Positions 18,380 to 25,730 of a stretch of 35,316 nt of DNA are shown here, one piece after another. Origin of the DNA: Curtobacterium sp. VKM Ac-1376 (GTDB lineage Bacteria > Actinomycetota > Actinomycetes > Actinomycetales > Microbacteriaceae); contig NZ_JADKRV010000023.1 of NCBI RefSeq assembly GCF_015351025.1, positions 1 through 35,316 on the forward strand, in the 5' to 3' direction. The notes under the pieces were generated by a model that saw nothing but the letters and a program-made list of their open reading frames with translations, did not search any database and had not been told where the DNA came from. Every line of letters begins with the position of its first letter. Positions within the stretch are counted from its first letter, which is position 1. Both the position numbers and the translations under genes were made by a program.

Positions 18380-19287
18380 CCACCCCACGGCCTGGAGGCC
18401 CGGCACACGACCCGCACCGTGCCTCCCGTCCGTCTCCTGCGCACGTCCACGACCGTCACCTGCGTCGGTTCCTCGCCGACAGCACGCCCGTGGCCGCGGG
18501 CGGCCGCGCCATCCTGCTGCAGATCGCCGACCCGGTCGTCGCGGCCGGTGTCCGGCGGCACTCGGACTTCGCACGGCGACCCCAGCAGCGGCTCGCCCAC
18601 ACCCTGATGTTCGTCTACGCCGTCGTCGTCGGCACGGAGTCGGACTCGGCGACCGCAGCCGGCTTCGTGAACCGCGCGCACCGGCCGGTCGCCGGCGCCG
18701 ACGACGTCGACCGGCAGCTCTGGGTGGCCGCCACCCTGTTCGACTCGGCCCGGCAGGCGCACGACCTGTTCGGCGCGCGCGTCTCCGCGGACCGCGCCGA
18801 GCAGGTCCTCGCCGCCTACGCCCCGATCGCGACCGCGCTGCGGGTACCGGCGGACCGCTGGCCGACCTCGGTGGCGGCCTTCGACCGGTACTGGCAGCGG
18901 ACGCTGGAGGGGCTCGAGGTCACCGACGACGCCCGCGGGGTCGTCCGCGACCTGCTGCACCCGCGGTTCGCGCCGCTGTGGGTGCGGGCGGCGATGCCCC
19001 TCGTCCGCATCGTGACCGTGGGGATGCTGCCGGAACGGGTGCGCACGGCGTACGGCTTCGCCTGGGGGCCGCGGGAGGAACGGCGCTTCCGGCGCACCGT
19101 CCGGGTGGTGGCCGGGGTGCGGGCGCTGGTGCCGGGGGTGCTGCTGCGACTGCCGGGGCCGTTGCTGCTGCGGGCGATGCGGCGGACCGCGGGGCGGTAC
19201 GCGACGGCCGGTGCCGGTGCCGGTGCTGGTGCTGGTGCTGGTGCTGGTGCTGGTGCTGGTCAGCCTGCGAGTACCCGCACGGCGTAG
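18376..19287 (+). CDS. MpaB-family oxygenase-like protein (DUF2236)
   Basis: The protein has 303 aa. The conserved N-terminal core GGRAILLQIADPVVAAGVRRHSDFARRP, the following LAHTLMFVYAVVVGTE, and the central helical region with AATLFDSARQAHDLF match the MpaB/rubber-oxygenase (Lcp) superfamily, members of which bind b-type heme through His/Arg residues. The actual substrate is unknown. GTG 18376 is the only in-frame start that keeps the core intact; it places one copy of the dispersed palindromic repeat inside codons about 5-19. The C-terminus ends in a (Gly-Ala)n tail coded by a hexanucleotide array, and its last 28 bp overlap the convergent FHA gene. Confidence 0.85.
   Translation: MTTPRPGGPAHDPHRASRPSPAHVHDRHLRRFLADSTPVAAGGRAILLQIADPVVAAGVRRHSDFARRPQQRLAHTLMFVYAVVVGTESDSATAAGFVNRAHRPVAGADDVDRQLWVAATLFDSARQAHDLFGARVSADRAEQVLAAYAPIATALRVPADRWPTSVAAFDRYWQRTLEGLEVTDDARGVVRDLLHPRFAPLWVRAAMPLVRIVTVGMLPERVRTAYGFAWGPREERRFRRTVRVVAGVRALVPGVLLRLPGPLLLRAMRRTAGRYATAGAGAGAGAGAGAGAGAGQPASTRTA
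18388..18432 (+). repeat. Dispersed GC-rich palindromic repeat element D, inside a coding region
   Basis: CGGCCTGGAGGCCCGG (18388-18403) is followed by CGCACCGTGCCTCCCGTCCG (18413-18432). GGAGGC pairs with GCCTCC. The 20-nt right half is identical to 2152-2171. It falls within the first codons of the MpaB-like gene. Confidence 0.75.
19210..19260 (+). repeat. GGTGCC/GGTGCT hexanucleotide array
   Basis: Two GGTGCC units and six GGTGCT units plus a final GGT run without interruption. They code for a Gly-Ala tail of the oxygenase. The last base of the array is the first base (on this strand) of the stop triplet of the opposite-strand FHA gene. Confidence 0.95.
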
Positions 19288-19769
19288 TCCCCCACCATCA
19301 CGACGTCACCGGGCCGGGCGATGACCTGTGCACCGCCCACGCTGGGCTCCTGGGCACCGGATGCGCGGACGACCACCGTGCCGTTCGACGATCCGAGGTC
19401 CTCGACCACCAGGCCGCCGTCCCCGGTCGGCCGCATCGCGGCGTGCTCGCGCGACACCGACTTCCCCGGGTCGTCGAGCAGCACGGCTCGTCGCCCCGGC
19501 GCGGTCGGGACGCGTCGCCCCACGACGACCGGCTGGTCGAGCGGCACGACGGTGCCCGGCGCGACCTCGAGCACGAGTCGCGGCACGACGCCGATCGTCG
19601 GCAGCGGCTGCTCCGTCCGGACGACGGCGTCCGGTTCGTCGTCCGACACCGGAGCCGCGGGCAGCACCCAGGCGCGGGACAGGTACCCGGCCTGCCGGTC
19701 GCGCTCGACGTCGGCACGCGTGACCACCGGGCGCTTCGGAGTGTCGTCGTCCTTCCGGCGTCGAGCCAC
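19260..19769 (-). CDS. FHA-domain protein of the type VII locus
   Basis: The protein has 169 aa. The first 75 residues are charged and low in structure (ARRRKDDDTPKRP). An FHA phosphothreonine-binding domain follows, with the usual landmarks: a GRRVPTAPGRR-type strand, SREHAAM and LGSSNGTVVV, ending DYAVRVLAG. GTG 19769 has GAGGGG 7 nt upstream; the frame is open further upstream but that part runs antisense to the WXG100 gene. It is divergent from the WXG100 gene and converges with the oxygenase (28-bp overlap). FHA proteins often accompany ESX/type VII systems and kinase signalling, so it may regulate assembly; that is an inference. Confidence 0.85.
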   Translation of the reverse strand: MARRRKDDDTPKRPVVTRADVERDRQAGYLSRAWVLPAAPVSDDEPDAVVRTEQPLPTIGVVPRLVLEVAPGTVVPLDQPVVVGRRVPTAPGRRAVLLDDPGKSVSREHAAMRPTGDGGLVVEDLGSSNGTVVVRASGAQEPSVGGAQVIARPGDVVMVGDYAVRVLAG

Positions 19770-19889
19770 CGTGTACCCCTCGTTCTGGTGATTGTTCAGA
19801 AGTGGTGCGAGATGCAACGCGATCAAGTATGGTCGAACCGCGCCGGGGGTCGCCCGGTACTTCACATACGCATCGGGAGGGCATGCGCC

Positions 19890-20183
19890 ATGGCCAATGT
19901 CAACGTCACCTACGACGATCTTCGCAACCAGGCTTCGCAGCTTCGCAACGGCCAGAAGGCCATCGAAGACCAGTTGAGCCAGCTCAAGAGCCAGATCGAC
20001 AACCTCGTCTCGTCGGGGTACGTCACCGACAAGTCCTCGAAGGCGTTCGACTCGACGTACTCGGAGTTCAACTCCGGCGCGACGCAGACGATCCAGGCCA
20101 TCGACGGCATGGCCGGGTTCCTCGAGAGCGCGGCGAACACCCTCGAGTCGACCGACGAGCAGCTCGCGTCCAGCATCGGCTGA
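19890..20183 (+). CDS. WXG100-family type VII secretion target
   Basis: The protein has 97 aa, the classic ESAT-6-like size, and is predicted to be a helical hairpin. The loop reads SSGYVTDKSSKAFDSTYSEF. Tyr stands where WxG proteins have Trp, a common variant in this family, and the second helix is FNSGATQTIQAIDGMAGFLESAA. There is no signal peptide. GGGAGG lies 9 nt before the ATG. It is the first gene of the plus-strand secretion cluster, 120 bp from the divergent FHA gene. A TATGGT at 19828 could be a -10 box. It is the likely main substrate of the downstream EssC-like ATPase. Confidence 0.9.
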   Translation: MANVNVTYDDLRNQASQLRNGQKAIEDQLSQLKSQIDNLVSSGYVTDKSSKAFDSTYSEFNSGATQTIQAIDGMAGFLESAANTLESTDEQLASSIG

Positions 20184-20287
20184 GACCGGCTCGGAACGGT
20201 GGTGGCCGGCGTCTTCGGATGCCGGCCACCGCTCTCGCTGCTCCGGCAGCACACACTTCGAACGACGACTTGACCAACGGGGGGACC

Positions 20288-20581
20288 GTGGGCGGCACAC
20301 TCAAACTCGATCTCGACATGATCGGCGGCCTGGCAGCTGATCTCTCGCGGCTGCACGGCGACTTCGAACACGTCGCCTCGGCTGGTGCTGACTACAAGTC
20401 CGGGGTCGGCTCGTCGACCATCGTCAGTGCGATCGACGAGTTCGCCAGCAACTGGGACATCCGCCGGGGGCGGCTCCAGGAGTCGATCAAGGCGGTCGCC
20501 GAGATGGCTGAGAGCGCACACGACGGTTTCACGCAGACCGAGGTCGAACTCGCCAACAAGATCCTCGGGAAGGACAGCTGA
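20288..20581 (+). CDS. Small WXG100-like type VII secretion partner
   Basis: The protein has 97 aa, helical and without signal peptide. It reads like a second ESAT-6/EspC-type partner: LDMIGGLAADLSRLHGDFE in the first helix, then FASNWDIRRGRLQESIKAVAEMAESA with a conserved-looking Trp at the turn. GTG 20288 follows GGGGGGACC closely. An upstream ATG in the same frame (20219) would add an unstructured stretch and is less likely. The TGA shares one base with the ATG of the next gene (TGATG), so these are translationally coupled. It may pair with the product of the next gene rather than with the first WXG100 protein. Confidence 0.75.
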   Translation: MGGTLKLDLDMIGGLAADLSRLHGDFEHVASAGADYKSGVGSSTIVSAIDEFASNWDIRRGRLQESIKAVAEMAESAHDGFTQTEVELANKILGKDS

Positions 20582-21855
20582 TGGCGCGTCCTACCGACTG
20601 GAGCGCCGTCGACCTGCCGATCGACCCGGTGCCCGGCGATCCCACGGAGATCCGCCAGTCCGCATCGGGCGCCCGTTCGATCGAACGGGCCATCACCGAG
20701 CAGGTCAACCGCCTCAATTCCCTCAAGGACGGCGAGGGTTGGGAGAGCGAGTCGGGTACCAAGTTCCGCGACTCGGCCGGTGACCTCGCTGGCGCCATCG
20801 AGAAGGCGAAGGGTCGCTACACCCAACTCGCCGCGGCGCTCGACGACTGGGCGAACGGGCTCGAGGGGCTCCAGCGCGAGGCCGACGCGGCCCTGGTGCA
20901 GGCGCAGGACGCGCGGGATGCGCACCGCGCGGCGGCGAACCAGACGATCACCGCCGAGGCCGACAGCCCGGACCACCAGGACCAGGTCGACGCGCAGGAC
21001 CGCGCGCTGAGTGCGGCGCAGGGCGACATCGACGCGGCGAAGGCGATCATCCACCGGATCGCTGGCCCGTCCGGGCTGGCAGGCGAGTACGGGGACCTCT
21101 CCGACCGTGTCGCGAGCCGCATCCGGGACGGTGCGGACGACGGGATGAAGGACGGCTGGTTCGACCACGTGAAGCAGGCGATCCACGATGCCAAGGGGGT
21201 GCTCGAGGCGATCAAGAGCATCCTGAACGTGGTCGCCCTCGTCCTCGTGGTGGCCGCGGTCATCGTCGCCTTCGCGATCCCGGGCGTCAACCTCATCGCG
21301 TTCGCCGTCGCTGGTCTCGTCGTGGCGAGTCTGACGTGCGGTATCACTGCAACGCAGGCCGCCGCCGGAGACGCCACAGCATCGGATGTGGCGTGGGCGG
21401 CCGTCGGCGTCGCGGCGTCCGCTGTAGGCCTCGGAGCCGCGAAGACTGCTGCGTCCGCGCTACCGGCCTTGACACGGTCGACCCTGCAGTCCGGCGCACG
21501 CGGAGCTGCGAACAGCGCGCGAGCGGCCGGCATCCCGGAGGGACCGGTCTTCTCTGCCAAGTACGCCGAACTGCGAGCGAGCGCGGCAGCGGTCGGCGAC
21601 AAGGCCTGGGTCAAGTTCTTCGACAACACGCTCACCAACGGTGCGATCGCGCCGGTGCTCATCAGCCGGCTTGCGAGCGGAGGGCCGATCGCTCAGGAGA
21701 TGCTGCCGAAGATCCTGCTCCCAGCCGTGACCGCCTCGGTACTCGGGGCGAAGGGCATCTACGACGGCGTCGTCGACGCTGCTGACGACCTCGGCGACCT
21801 CTTCTCCGGCAACTACTGGAAGAACGCGACGTCGGTGCAGGTCGGCTCTCTGTGA
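20581..21855 (+). CDS. T7SS-signal-domain protein with membrane segments (candidate effector)
   Basis: The protein has 424 aa. Residues 1-100 (DWSAVDLPIDPVPGDPTEI... then a helix with W54 in GEGWES and ALDDWANGLEGLQ) resemble the N-terminal type VII secretion-signal domain of actinobacterial polymorphic toxins. Residues about 95-180 form a charged, Ala/Gln/Asp-rich coiled coil. Two or three hydrophobic stretches follow (about 214-262 and 271-300), Gly/Ala-rich, then a mainly helical C-terminus ending VQVGSL. No known toxin domain is visible. By position it could be a membrane-active effector, or a structural component of the machine. Its TGA overlaps the GTG of the next gene by 4 bp. Confidence 0.75.
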   Translation: MARPTDWSAVDLPIDPVPGDPTEIRQSASGARSIERAITEQVNRLNSLKDGEGWESESGTKFRDSAGDLAGAIEKAKGRYTQLAAALDDWANGLEGLQREADAALVQAQDARDAHRAAANQTITAEADSPDHQDQVDAQDRALSAAQGDIDAAKAIIHRIAGPSGLAGEYGDLSDRVASRIRDGADDGMKDGWFDHVKQAIHDAKGVLEAIKSILNVVALVLVVAAVIVAFAIPGVNLIAFAVAGLVVASLTCGITATQAAAGDATASDVAWAAVGVAASAVGLGAAKTAASALPALTRSTLQSGARGAANSARAAGIPEGPVFSAKYAELRASAAAVGDKAWVKFFDNTLTNGAIAPVLISRLASGGPIAQEMLPKILLPAVTASVLGAKGIYDGVVDAADDLGDLFSGNYWKNATSVQVGSL

Positions 21856-22526
21856 CCGGCTACCGCCTGCAACTCCCGGAAGGGTGGATCCGGACCCGTC
21901 TCTCCGGCGACCTCGACCACGTCGTCGACCAGATGGTCGAGCGGACGATCCCGCGCGGACGCTTCGGAGACTCGGACGGTGCCATCGCCAGACGCCGGCT
22001 CAGAGACGACCTTCGCCAGTCCTTCGGCGCCGCCGCCGACGCAGGAGCGGTCGACATGTACTCCTTCGAGGGCGAGGTCAGCGGTGTCCGGCTGCCGATG
22101 AGCTTCTCGGTCTCCGTGGCGCACTTCGGCGCGACCGTCGGCGCCCTGCCGCTCGAGGTCTTCGCAGAGGCGCTCAGCGACTCGGGTGACGCGCGGGTCG
22201 TCGACTTCCCCGCGGGCAAGATGATCCGTGCTCGGAAGGAAGTCAGCAAGACTGCCGGAGCAGCACTCCGCGCCGCAGGGCCCCCTGCTACCGGGATCGG
22301 TCTCCTCTCCGCGTCGTCCCAGCGCTCGCTGGAGGCGTTGAACCGATTCGTCGCAGACAACGCCGACGTCGAGGTGTCAACGACAACGGTCGATTACCTC
22401 GCTCCCATCCCGGGTGAGCAGGGGACCTTCGTCCTCGTTTCGCTGACGGCTCCCGGCCCCACGGACGTCGAAGCACGTGTCGGGCACTTCGACGTGCTCA
22501 TGGCAGGGTTCGGGTGGACACGATGA
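21852..22526 (+). CDS. Hypothetical protein of the type VII locus, shared C-terminal module (1)
   Basis: The protein has 224 aa, with no signal peptide or membrane segment. It opens YRLQLPEGW, as in Mog1/PsbP-like folds, and contains GKMIRARKE (G122-E130) and a C-terminal VDYLAPIPG (V180 onward) leading to FDVLMAGFGW. The same order of motifs is seen in two further proteins of this cluster. The GTG start overlaps the previous stop (GTGA) and its own stop overlaps the next ATG (ATGA). Tight coupling after the candidate effector suggests a chaperone, immunity or accessory role. No family is assigned. Confidence 0.7.
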   Translation: MTGYRLQLPEGWIRTRLSGDLDHVVDQMVERTIPRGRFGDSDGAIARRRLRDDLRQSFGAAADAGAVDMYSFEGEVSGVRLPMSFSVSVAHFGATVGALPLEVFAEALSDSGDARVVDFPAGKMIRARKEVSKTAGAALRAAGPPATGIGLLSASSQRSLEALNRFVADNADVEVSTTTVDYLAPIPGEQGTFVLVSLTAPGPTDVEARVGHFDVLMAGFGWTR

Positions 22527-23047
22527 CGACGCGGCTGGAGGTCCCTGTCACCACCGTGATGGCCCCGCTCGGGATCGTGTCGAACCGCGTCCAGACCAGC
22601 GAGGACCTCGCCGCGACGGATCGCGAGGACCTTTCCGAGCTCGGCCAGCTGCTGGCTGCGCGGGGAGCAGATGCCGCATGGGCCCTCCTCGACGAAGTCG
22701 ACGATTCGATCGCGTCCTGGATCGCGCTCACGCTCCGACCCCTCGGAGGTGCTGCGCCGGGTGTCGTCCGTCGAGCCGCGCGCTACGACGATCCGATCGA
22801 GAGCGACGAGGCGATGCGCAACACGACGCTCGGCCGAGCGCTTCGACTTCGACAACGAGCCGCCATCACAGCGCCGAGGCGCGACGAACCGAATGCCACC
22901 ATCGTGAGCGAGAGTCTCAATTGGTCGTGGGTCCTCCCCGCGGACATGATGTTGTGCGTGCACTCGAACACAACACAACTGGTCTATGCCGATTGGGTCG
23001 CCCGTCACGTCGATCTGGTAGCGAACGGCATCGACGTTGTCCACTGA
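22523..23047 (+). CDS. Hypothetical protein of the type VII locus, shared C-terminal module (2)
   Basis: The protein has 174 aa and is soluble. Motifs run in the same order as in its neighbour: GRALRLRQR (G104-R112), then LNWSWVLP (W134) and a final amphipathic stretch DWVARHVDLVANGIDVV. The ATG at 22523 overlaps the preceding TGA (ATGA); a GTG three codons upstream is possible. The stretch around 22900-23000 is visibly less GC-rich than the flanks (AACACAACACAACTGG), which suggests recent acquisition or relaxed codon use. Function unknown. Confidence 0.65.
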   Translation: MTTRLEVPVTTVMAPLGIVSNRVQTSEDLAATDREDLSELGQLLAARGADAAWALLDEVDDSIASWIALTLRPLGGAAPGVVRRAARYDDPIESDEAMRNTTLGRALRLRQRAAITAPRRDEPNATIVSESLNWSWVLPADMMLCVHSNTTQLVYADWVARHVDLVANGIDVVH

Positions 23048-24497
23048 TCTCCCTGAACTCGTCGTCCGCAGCGCGGTCGTCAGTGATCGGGCAGCGGCGC
23101 GTGACCAGTTCATCGGTCTGACCGTCGTCGATGGCACGGTCTTCTCGGTCCGATCGGACGGCCGCATCGAGACGCTCTGCTCCGGCATCCGCCGAGCGGC
23201 ATGGGCTCCCGCCACGGCACTGCCACGGGAGATCGGCGTCGTCACCTCCGTCGGGGCGGTTGTCCTGATCAGCGACGACAGCACCAACGTGTTCCCACTG
23301 GACGTGTGGTGGATCGAGCCTGCCGCTCCGGCGACGCCTCGCCAAGCAGTGTCATCAAGCGGGTTCGACGACCTCGCCGACCGACTCGGTCTCGAGATCG
23401 CGTTCGATCCGGACGCGATGGCGGGCTTCCAGACAGCGAGCGCCGTCGTCCACGTCCCGCTTCCGGACACCGCAGCACGCCGCGCCCGACGGCGCACCTT
23501 CGTGGTCGCGCTCCTGCAGGCGATCGCGCTCGTTCCCGTCCCCATCGCGTTCGCGCTGCTCGGCCGAGGGTGGGGCGGCAGCGTCGCGGTGCTGGGTTGG
23601 CTGAGTGCGGCCGTCTCAGCAGCCGCTCTGGTGAACGTCGTGCTCAGTGTCCGAGGACGACGTCGAACGCGACTGCGGATCGGGACCACGGTGGTTCGTC
23701 CGAGATCCGGGCCCGGGTGGTTCCGAGAGCGAGCCGCCATCTCAGTCGCGAGCGGCATGGTCGTGATCGACGACGGACGCGGCCGATCCGTCCTGCTGTC
23801 CACACCGCAAGCGACCTCATCCGCGTCGGCTGTCGTTCGTGCGCGCACGGTCCGCGGGAAGCAGGCTCGCGCGGTACTGATCGACGGGACGGACGTCGTC
23901 CGCGCCGAGCTGCCGTTCGCGTTCTGGCCCGAGTCCGACATCGACGAACTGCTCCGAGAGCTCTCGGTGATCCGAGATGCAGGCAGCGACCGACGCAGGT
24001 CTGCGGACGTGCGCTTCGACCCGCACCGCGGTGCCGCCGTTCCTGGCATGTCACTCATCGCGTGGACCTCGCTCGGGGTCGTCCCGCTCATCACCGTGGG
24101 CGGTGCGACGATCCTGCAACTGATGGTCTCGGTCTTCGCGAAGATCGGAGGGCCGCTGACATGGGGGATCGCCCTCTCGTTCGGTTCCGCGTCCGTCGTG
24201 ATCCTGCTCGCGGTCATCGGCACCGAGCTCGGCGGACGACTGCCCCCTGTCGAACCGCCACCTCGAGGTTTCCGGCCTTCTCGGACCTTCGGGTCTGTTG
24301 TCGGCTGGTTCGTCCTCCTCTCCGCCGTGGCAGTCGGTCTTCTCGCGGTCGGAGACCCGGGGACCGCCTGCTACGCGGAAGCGCTCGCCTTCGCGAGTGT
24401 GGCGTTGCACTGGTCGCTGTACCGTCGCCGTGCCATCCAGTTTCGTCGTGGAGTGACGAGCATCGGGCGCTGGCTCGCAACGGGATGCAGGAATTGA
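23037..24497 (+). CDS. Multi-span membrane protein of the type VII locus, unknown family
   Basis: The protein has 486 aa. Residues 1-150 are soluble and beta-rich (FIGLTVVDGTVFSVRSDGRIETL). Three pairs of hydrophobic helices are visible at about 155-200, 340-400 and 420-465, with a soluble domain (about 205-330) between the first and second pairs. The start is TTG 23037, overlapping the end of the preceding gene by 11 bp; no other in-frame start gives a full N-terminus. I recognise no EccB, EccD, EccE, EssA, EssB or EsaA signature. As the only large membrane protein here besides the ATPase, it may take the place of one of those channel components. Confidence 0.7.
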   Translation: MSTDLPELVVRSAVVSDRAAARDQFIGLTVVDGTVFSVRSDGRIETLCSGIRRAAWAPATALPREIGVVTSVGAVVLISDDSTNVFPLDVWWIEPAAPATPRQAVSSSGFDDLADRLGLEIAFDPDAMAGFQTASAVVHVPLPDTAARRARRRTFVVALLQAIALVPVPIAFALLGRGWGGSVAVLGWLSAAVSAAALVNVVLSVRGRRRTRLRIGTTVVRPRSGPGWFRERAAISVASGMVVIDDGRGRSVLLSTPQATSSASAVVRARTVRGKQARAVLIDGTDVVRAELPFAFWPESDIDELLRELSVIRDAGSDRRRSADVRFDPHRGAAVPGMSLIAWTSLGVVPLITVGGATILQLMVSVFAKIGGPLTWGIALSFGSASVVILLAVIGTELGGRLPPVEPPPRGFRPSRTFGSVVGWFVLLSAVAVGLLAVGDPGTACYAEALAFASVALHWSLYRRRAIQFRRGVTSIGRWLATGCRN

Positions 24498-24525
24498 CCG
24501 GACAGCCGAGAAGGGAGAACTCCTG

Positions 24526-25110
24526 ATGGGACTCGAATTCGATTACGTCAACGCCTGGACGAGGTTCATCGAGGGCGCCCCGGCCACCGCCGGGCGCGCC
24601 GCAACAGCGAACGTGATCAGCCACATCCACCGGCCTGTTCCGAAGCGTGTCGCAGGATCGCTCGAGTCGGCGATGACTGAACTGGCACGACTGCGGAACG
24701 ACGTCGATGCCCACGACTTCTTCGTCCTGACGACCGACGCCCCGACCATCGAGATACTCGCCTACACGGTCATCCAGTACTTCCCAGGACTCGATGCTGC
24801 AGCCCAGGCGGTCGACGACGCACTCCTCCCGCTCGCCGAACGGACAGCCGATGCCGATGTGTCCACCGTCACGACGGCACTCGGTCCCGCCACGAGGATC
24901 CTCGACCGGACGGAGACACCGGCTCGCTCACTCCTGCGCCGCGCGGTTCCGTCCACGACGATCCGATGGGTGCAGCCCATCGGACAGCTGCCCGATCCGC
25001 TGACCGCCGTCCTGACCACGTTCATCCCGAAGCGTGCTGACGAGTCGTTCGCTGCGCCCTTGGCCGACCAGTTCGCCCTCGGGCTGGTGCTCACTCCAGA
25101 CGCCGAGTGA
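24526..25110 (+). CDS. Hypothetical protein of the type VII locus, shared C-terminal module (3)
   Basis: The protein has 194 aa and is soluble. GPATRILDR (G120-R128) is followed by STTIRWVQPIG (W148) and a C-terminal FALGLVLTP, in the same order and spacing as the two proteins encoded upstream. GGGAG lies about 10 nt before the ATG, in a 28-bp gap after the membrane protein gene. Function is unknown; a Mog1/PsbP-like fold is possible but unproven. Confidence 0.7.
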   Translation: MGLEFDYVNAWTRFIEGAPATAGRAATANVISHIHRPVPKRVAGSLESAMTELARLRNDVDAHDFFVLTTDAPTIEILAYTVIQYFPGLDAAAQAVDDALLPLAERTADADVSTVTTALGPATRILDRTETPARSLLRRAVPSTTIRWVQPIGQLPDPLTAVLTTFIPKRADESFAAPLADQFALGLVLTPDAE

Positions 25111-25162
25111 GAACGACCACGACAACTACCACGACCACGACCACCGACCCGCGAAGGAAGCG

Positions 25163-25408
25163 ATGACACGACGGCTCCCCCGCACACCCGGACGCCGCTG
25201 GGCCGCATTCGCCCGCGACGCGGTGATCGTGCTGGCCATCGGTGTCGGCGTCTCCCTCCTCCCAGGTGGCAAGTACGACACGGGCCCCTGGGACGGACCG
25301 ACCGCGTGGCTCATCCGGTACGTCGTGTGGGCATTCGCGTTGGTCGTCGGCGTCGTCATCGGAAGTCGTCACCTGAAGGCATCCCGTCCATCGAGGGGCG
25401 GACGATGA
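25163..25408 (+). CDS. Small two-TM membrane protein of the type VII locus
   Basis: The protein has 81 aa with two hydrophobic helices: FARDAVIVLAIGVGVSLLP and WLIRYVVWAFALVVGVVIG. Both ends are Arg-rich (TRRLPRTPGRR and SRPSRGGR), so both should be cytoplasmic. AAGGAAG lies just before the ATG. The 52-bp gap before it is a short CCACGA-type repeat. Size and topology recall small accessory membrane subunits of type VII systems such as EssA, but there is no sequence match I can name. Confidence 0.65.
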   Translation: MTRRLPRTPGRRWAAFARDAVIVLAIGVGVSLLPGGKYDTGPWDGPTAWLIRYVVWAFALVVGVVIGSRHLKASRPSRGGR

Positions 25409-25503
25409 CGACGCCCGCTGGCGGCGGCGCACCGCCCGCGCACGTGCAGCGCATGACCTGGCCGTTCGTGTCCGACGCATCCACGGCGCGACGTGACCGA
25501 TAG
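25405..25503 (+). CDS. Possible small protein coupled to the two-TM gene
   Basis: This is a 32-aa frame starting at an ATG that overlaps the TGA of the previous gene (ATGA), with GAGGGGCGG 4-10 nt upstream. The product is Pro/Gly-rich at first and then reads QRMTWPFVSDASTARRDR, with no membrane segment. It could be a real small subunit or a chance frame; the coupling and ribosome site are the only support. Confidence 0.35.
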   Translation: MTTPAGGGAPPAHVQRMTWPFVSDASTARRDR

Positions 25504-25545
25504 GGGCTGCACTGAGCCCGTGTCGAGGTGAACCGACCCGCTCCC

Positions 25546-25566
25546 CCACACCGCGCCTCCAGGCCG
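25546..25566 (-). repeat. Half-copy of GC-rich dispersed repeat (F)
   Basis: Read on the minus strand this is CGGCCTGGAGGCGCGGTGTGG, one base different from the copy at 8712-8732. It lies in the 217-bp gap before the EssC-like gene. Confidence 0.65.
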
Positions 25567-25631
25567 AGCGCCCATCCACAAGCCGGACGCAACACGACCT
25601 GCCCGACCGGGGAACCTGCGAGAATCGACGA

Positions 25632-25730
25632 ATGAGCGGCAGCATGACGCTGCGGGGGGCCTCGTCCGACCACCGCGCTGCGACCACGACGACCACGATC
25701 TCCGGTGCGGGGCGCCACACGTGCGCCTGA
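25632..25730 (+). CDS. Possible leader peptide overlapping the essC start
   Basis: A 32-codon frame starts with ATG 25632 (GAGAA upstream) and ends with TGA 25728-25730, eight bases inside the EssC-like gene, whose GTG is at 25721. The peptide is Ser/Thr-rich with a run of Thr. Such an overlap could couple translation of the large ATPase, but it may be chance. Confidence 0.25.
   Translation: MSGSMTLRGASSDHRAATTTTTISGAGRHTCA

Noticed and set aside
25111..25162. CCACGA-type short repeats as a CRISPR or regulatory array
   Set aside because: Only a few imperfect 6-nt units with no spacers; simple sequence.
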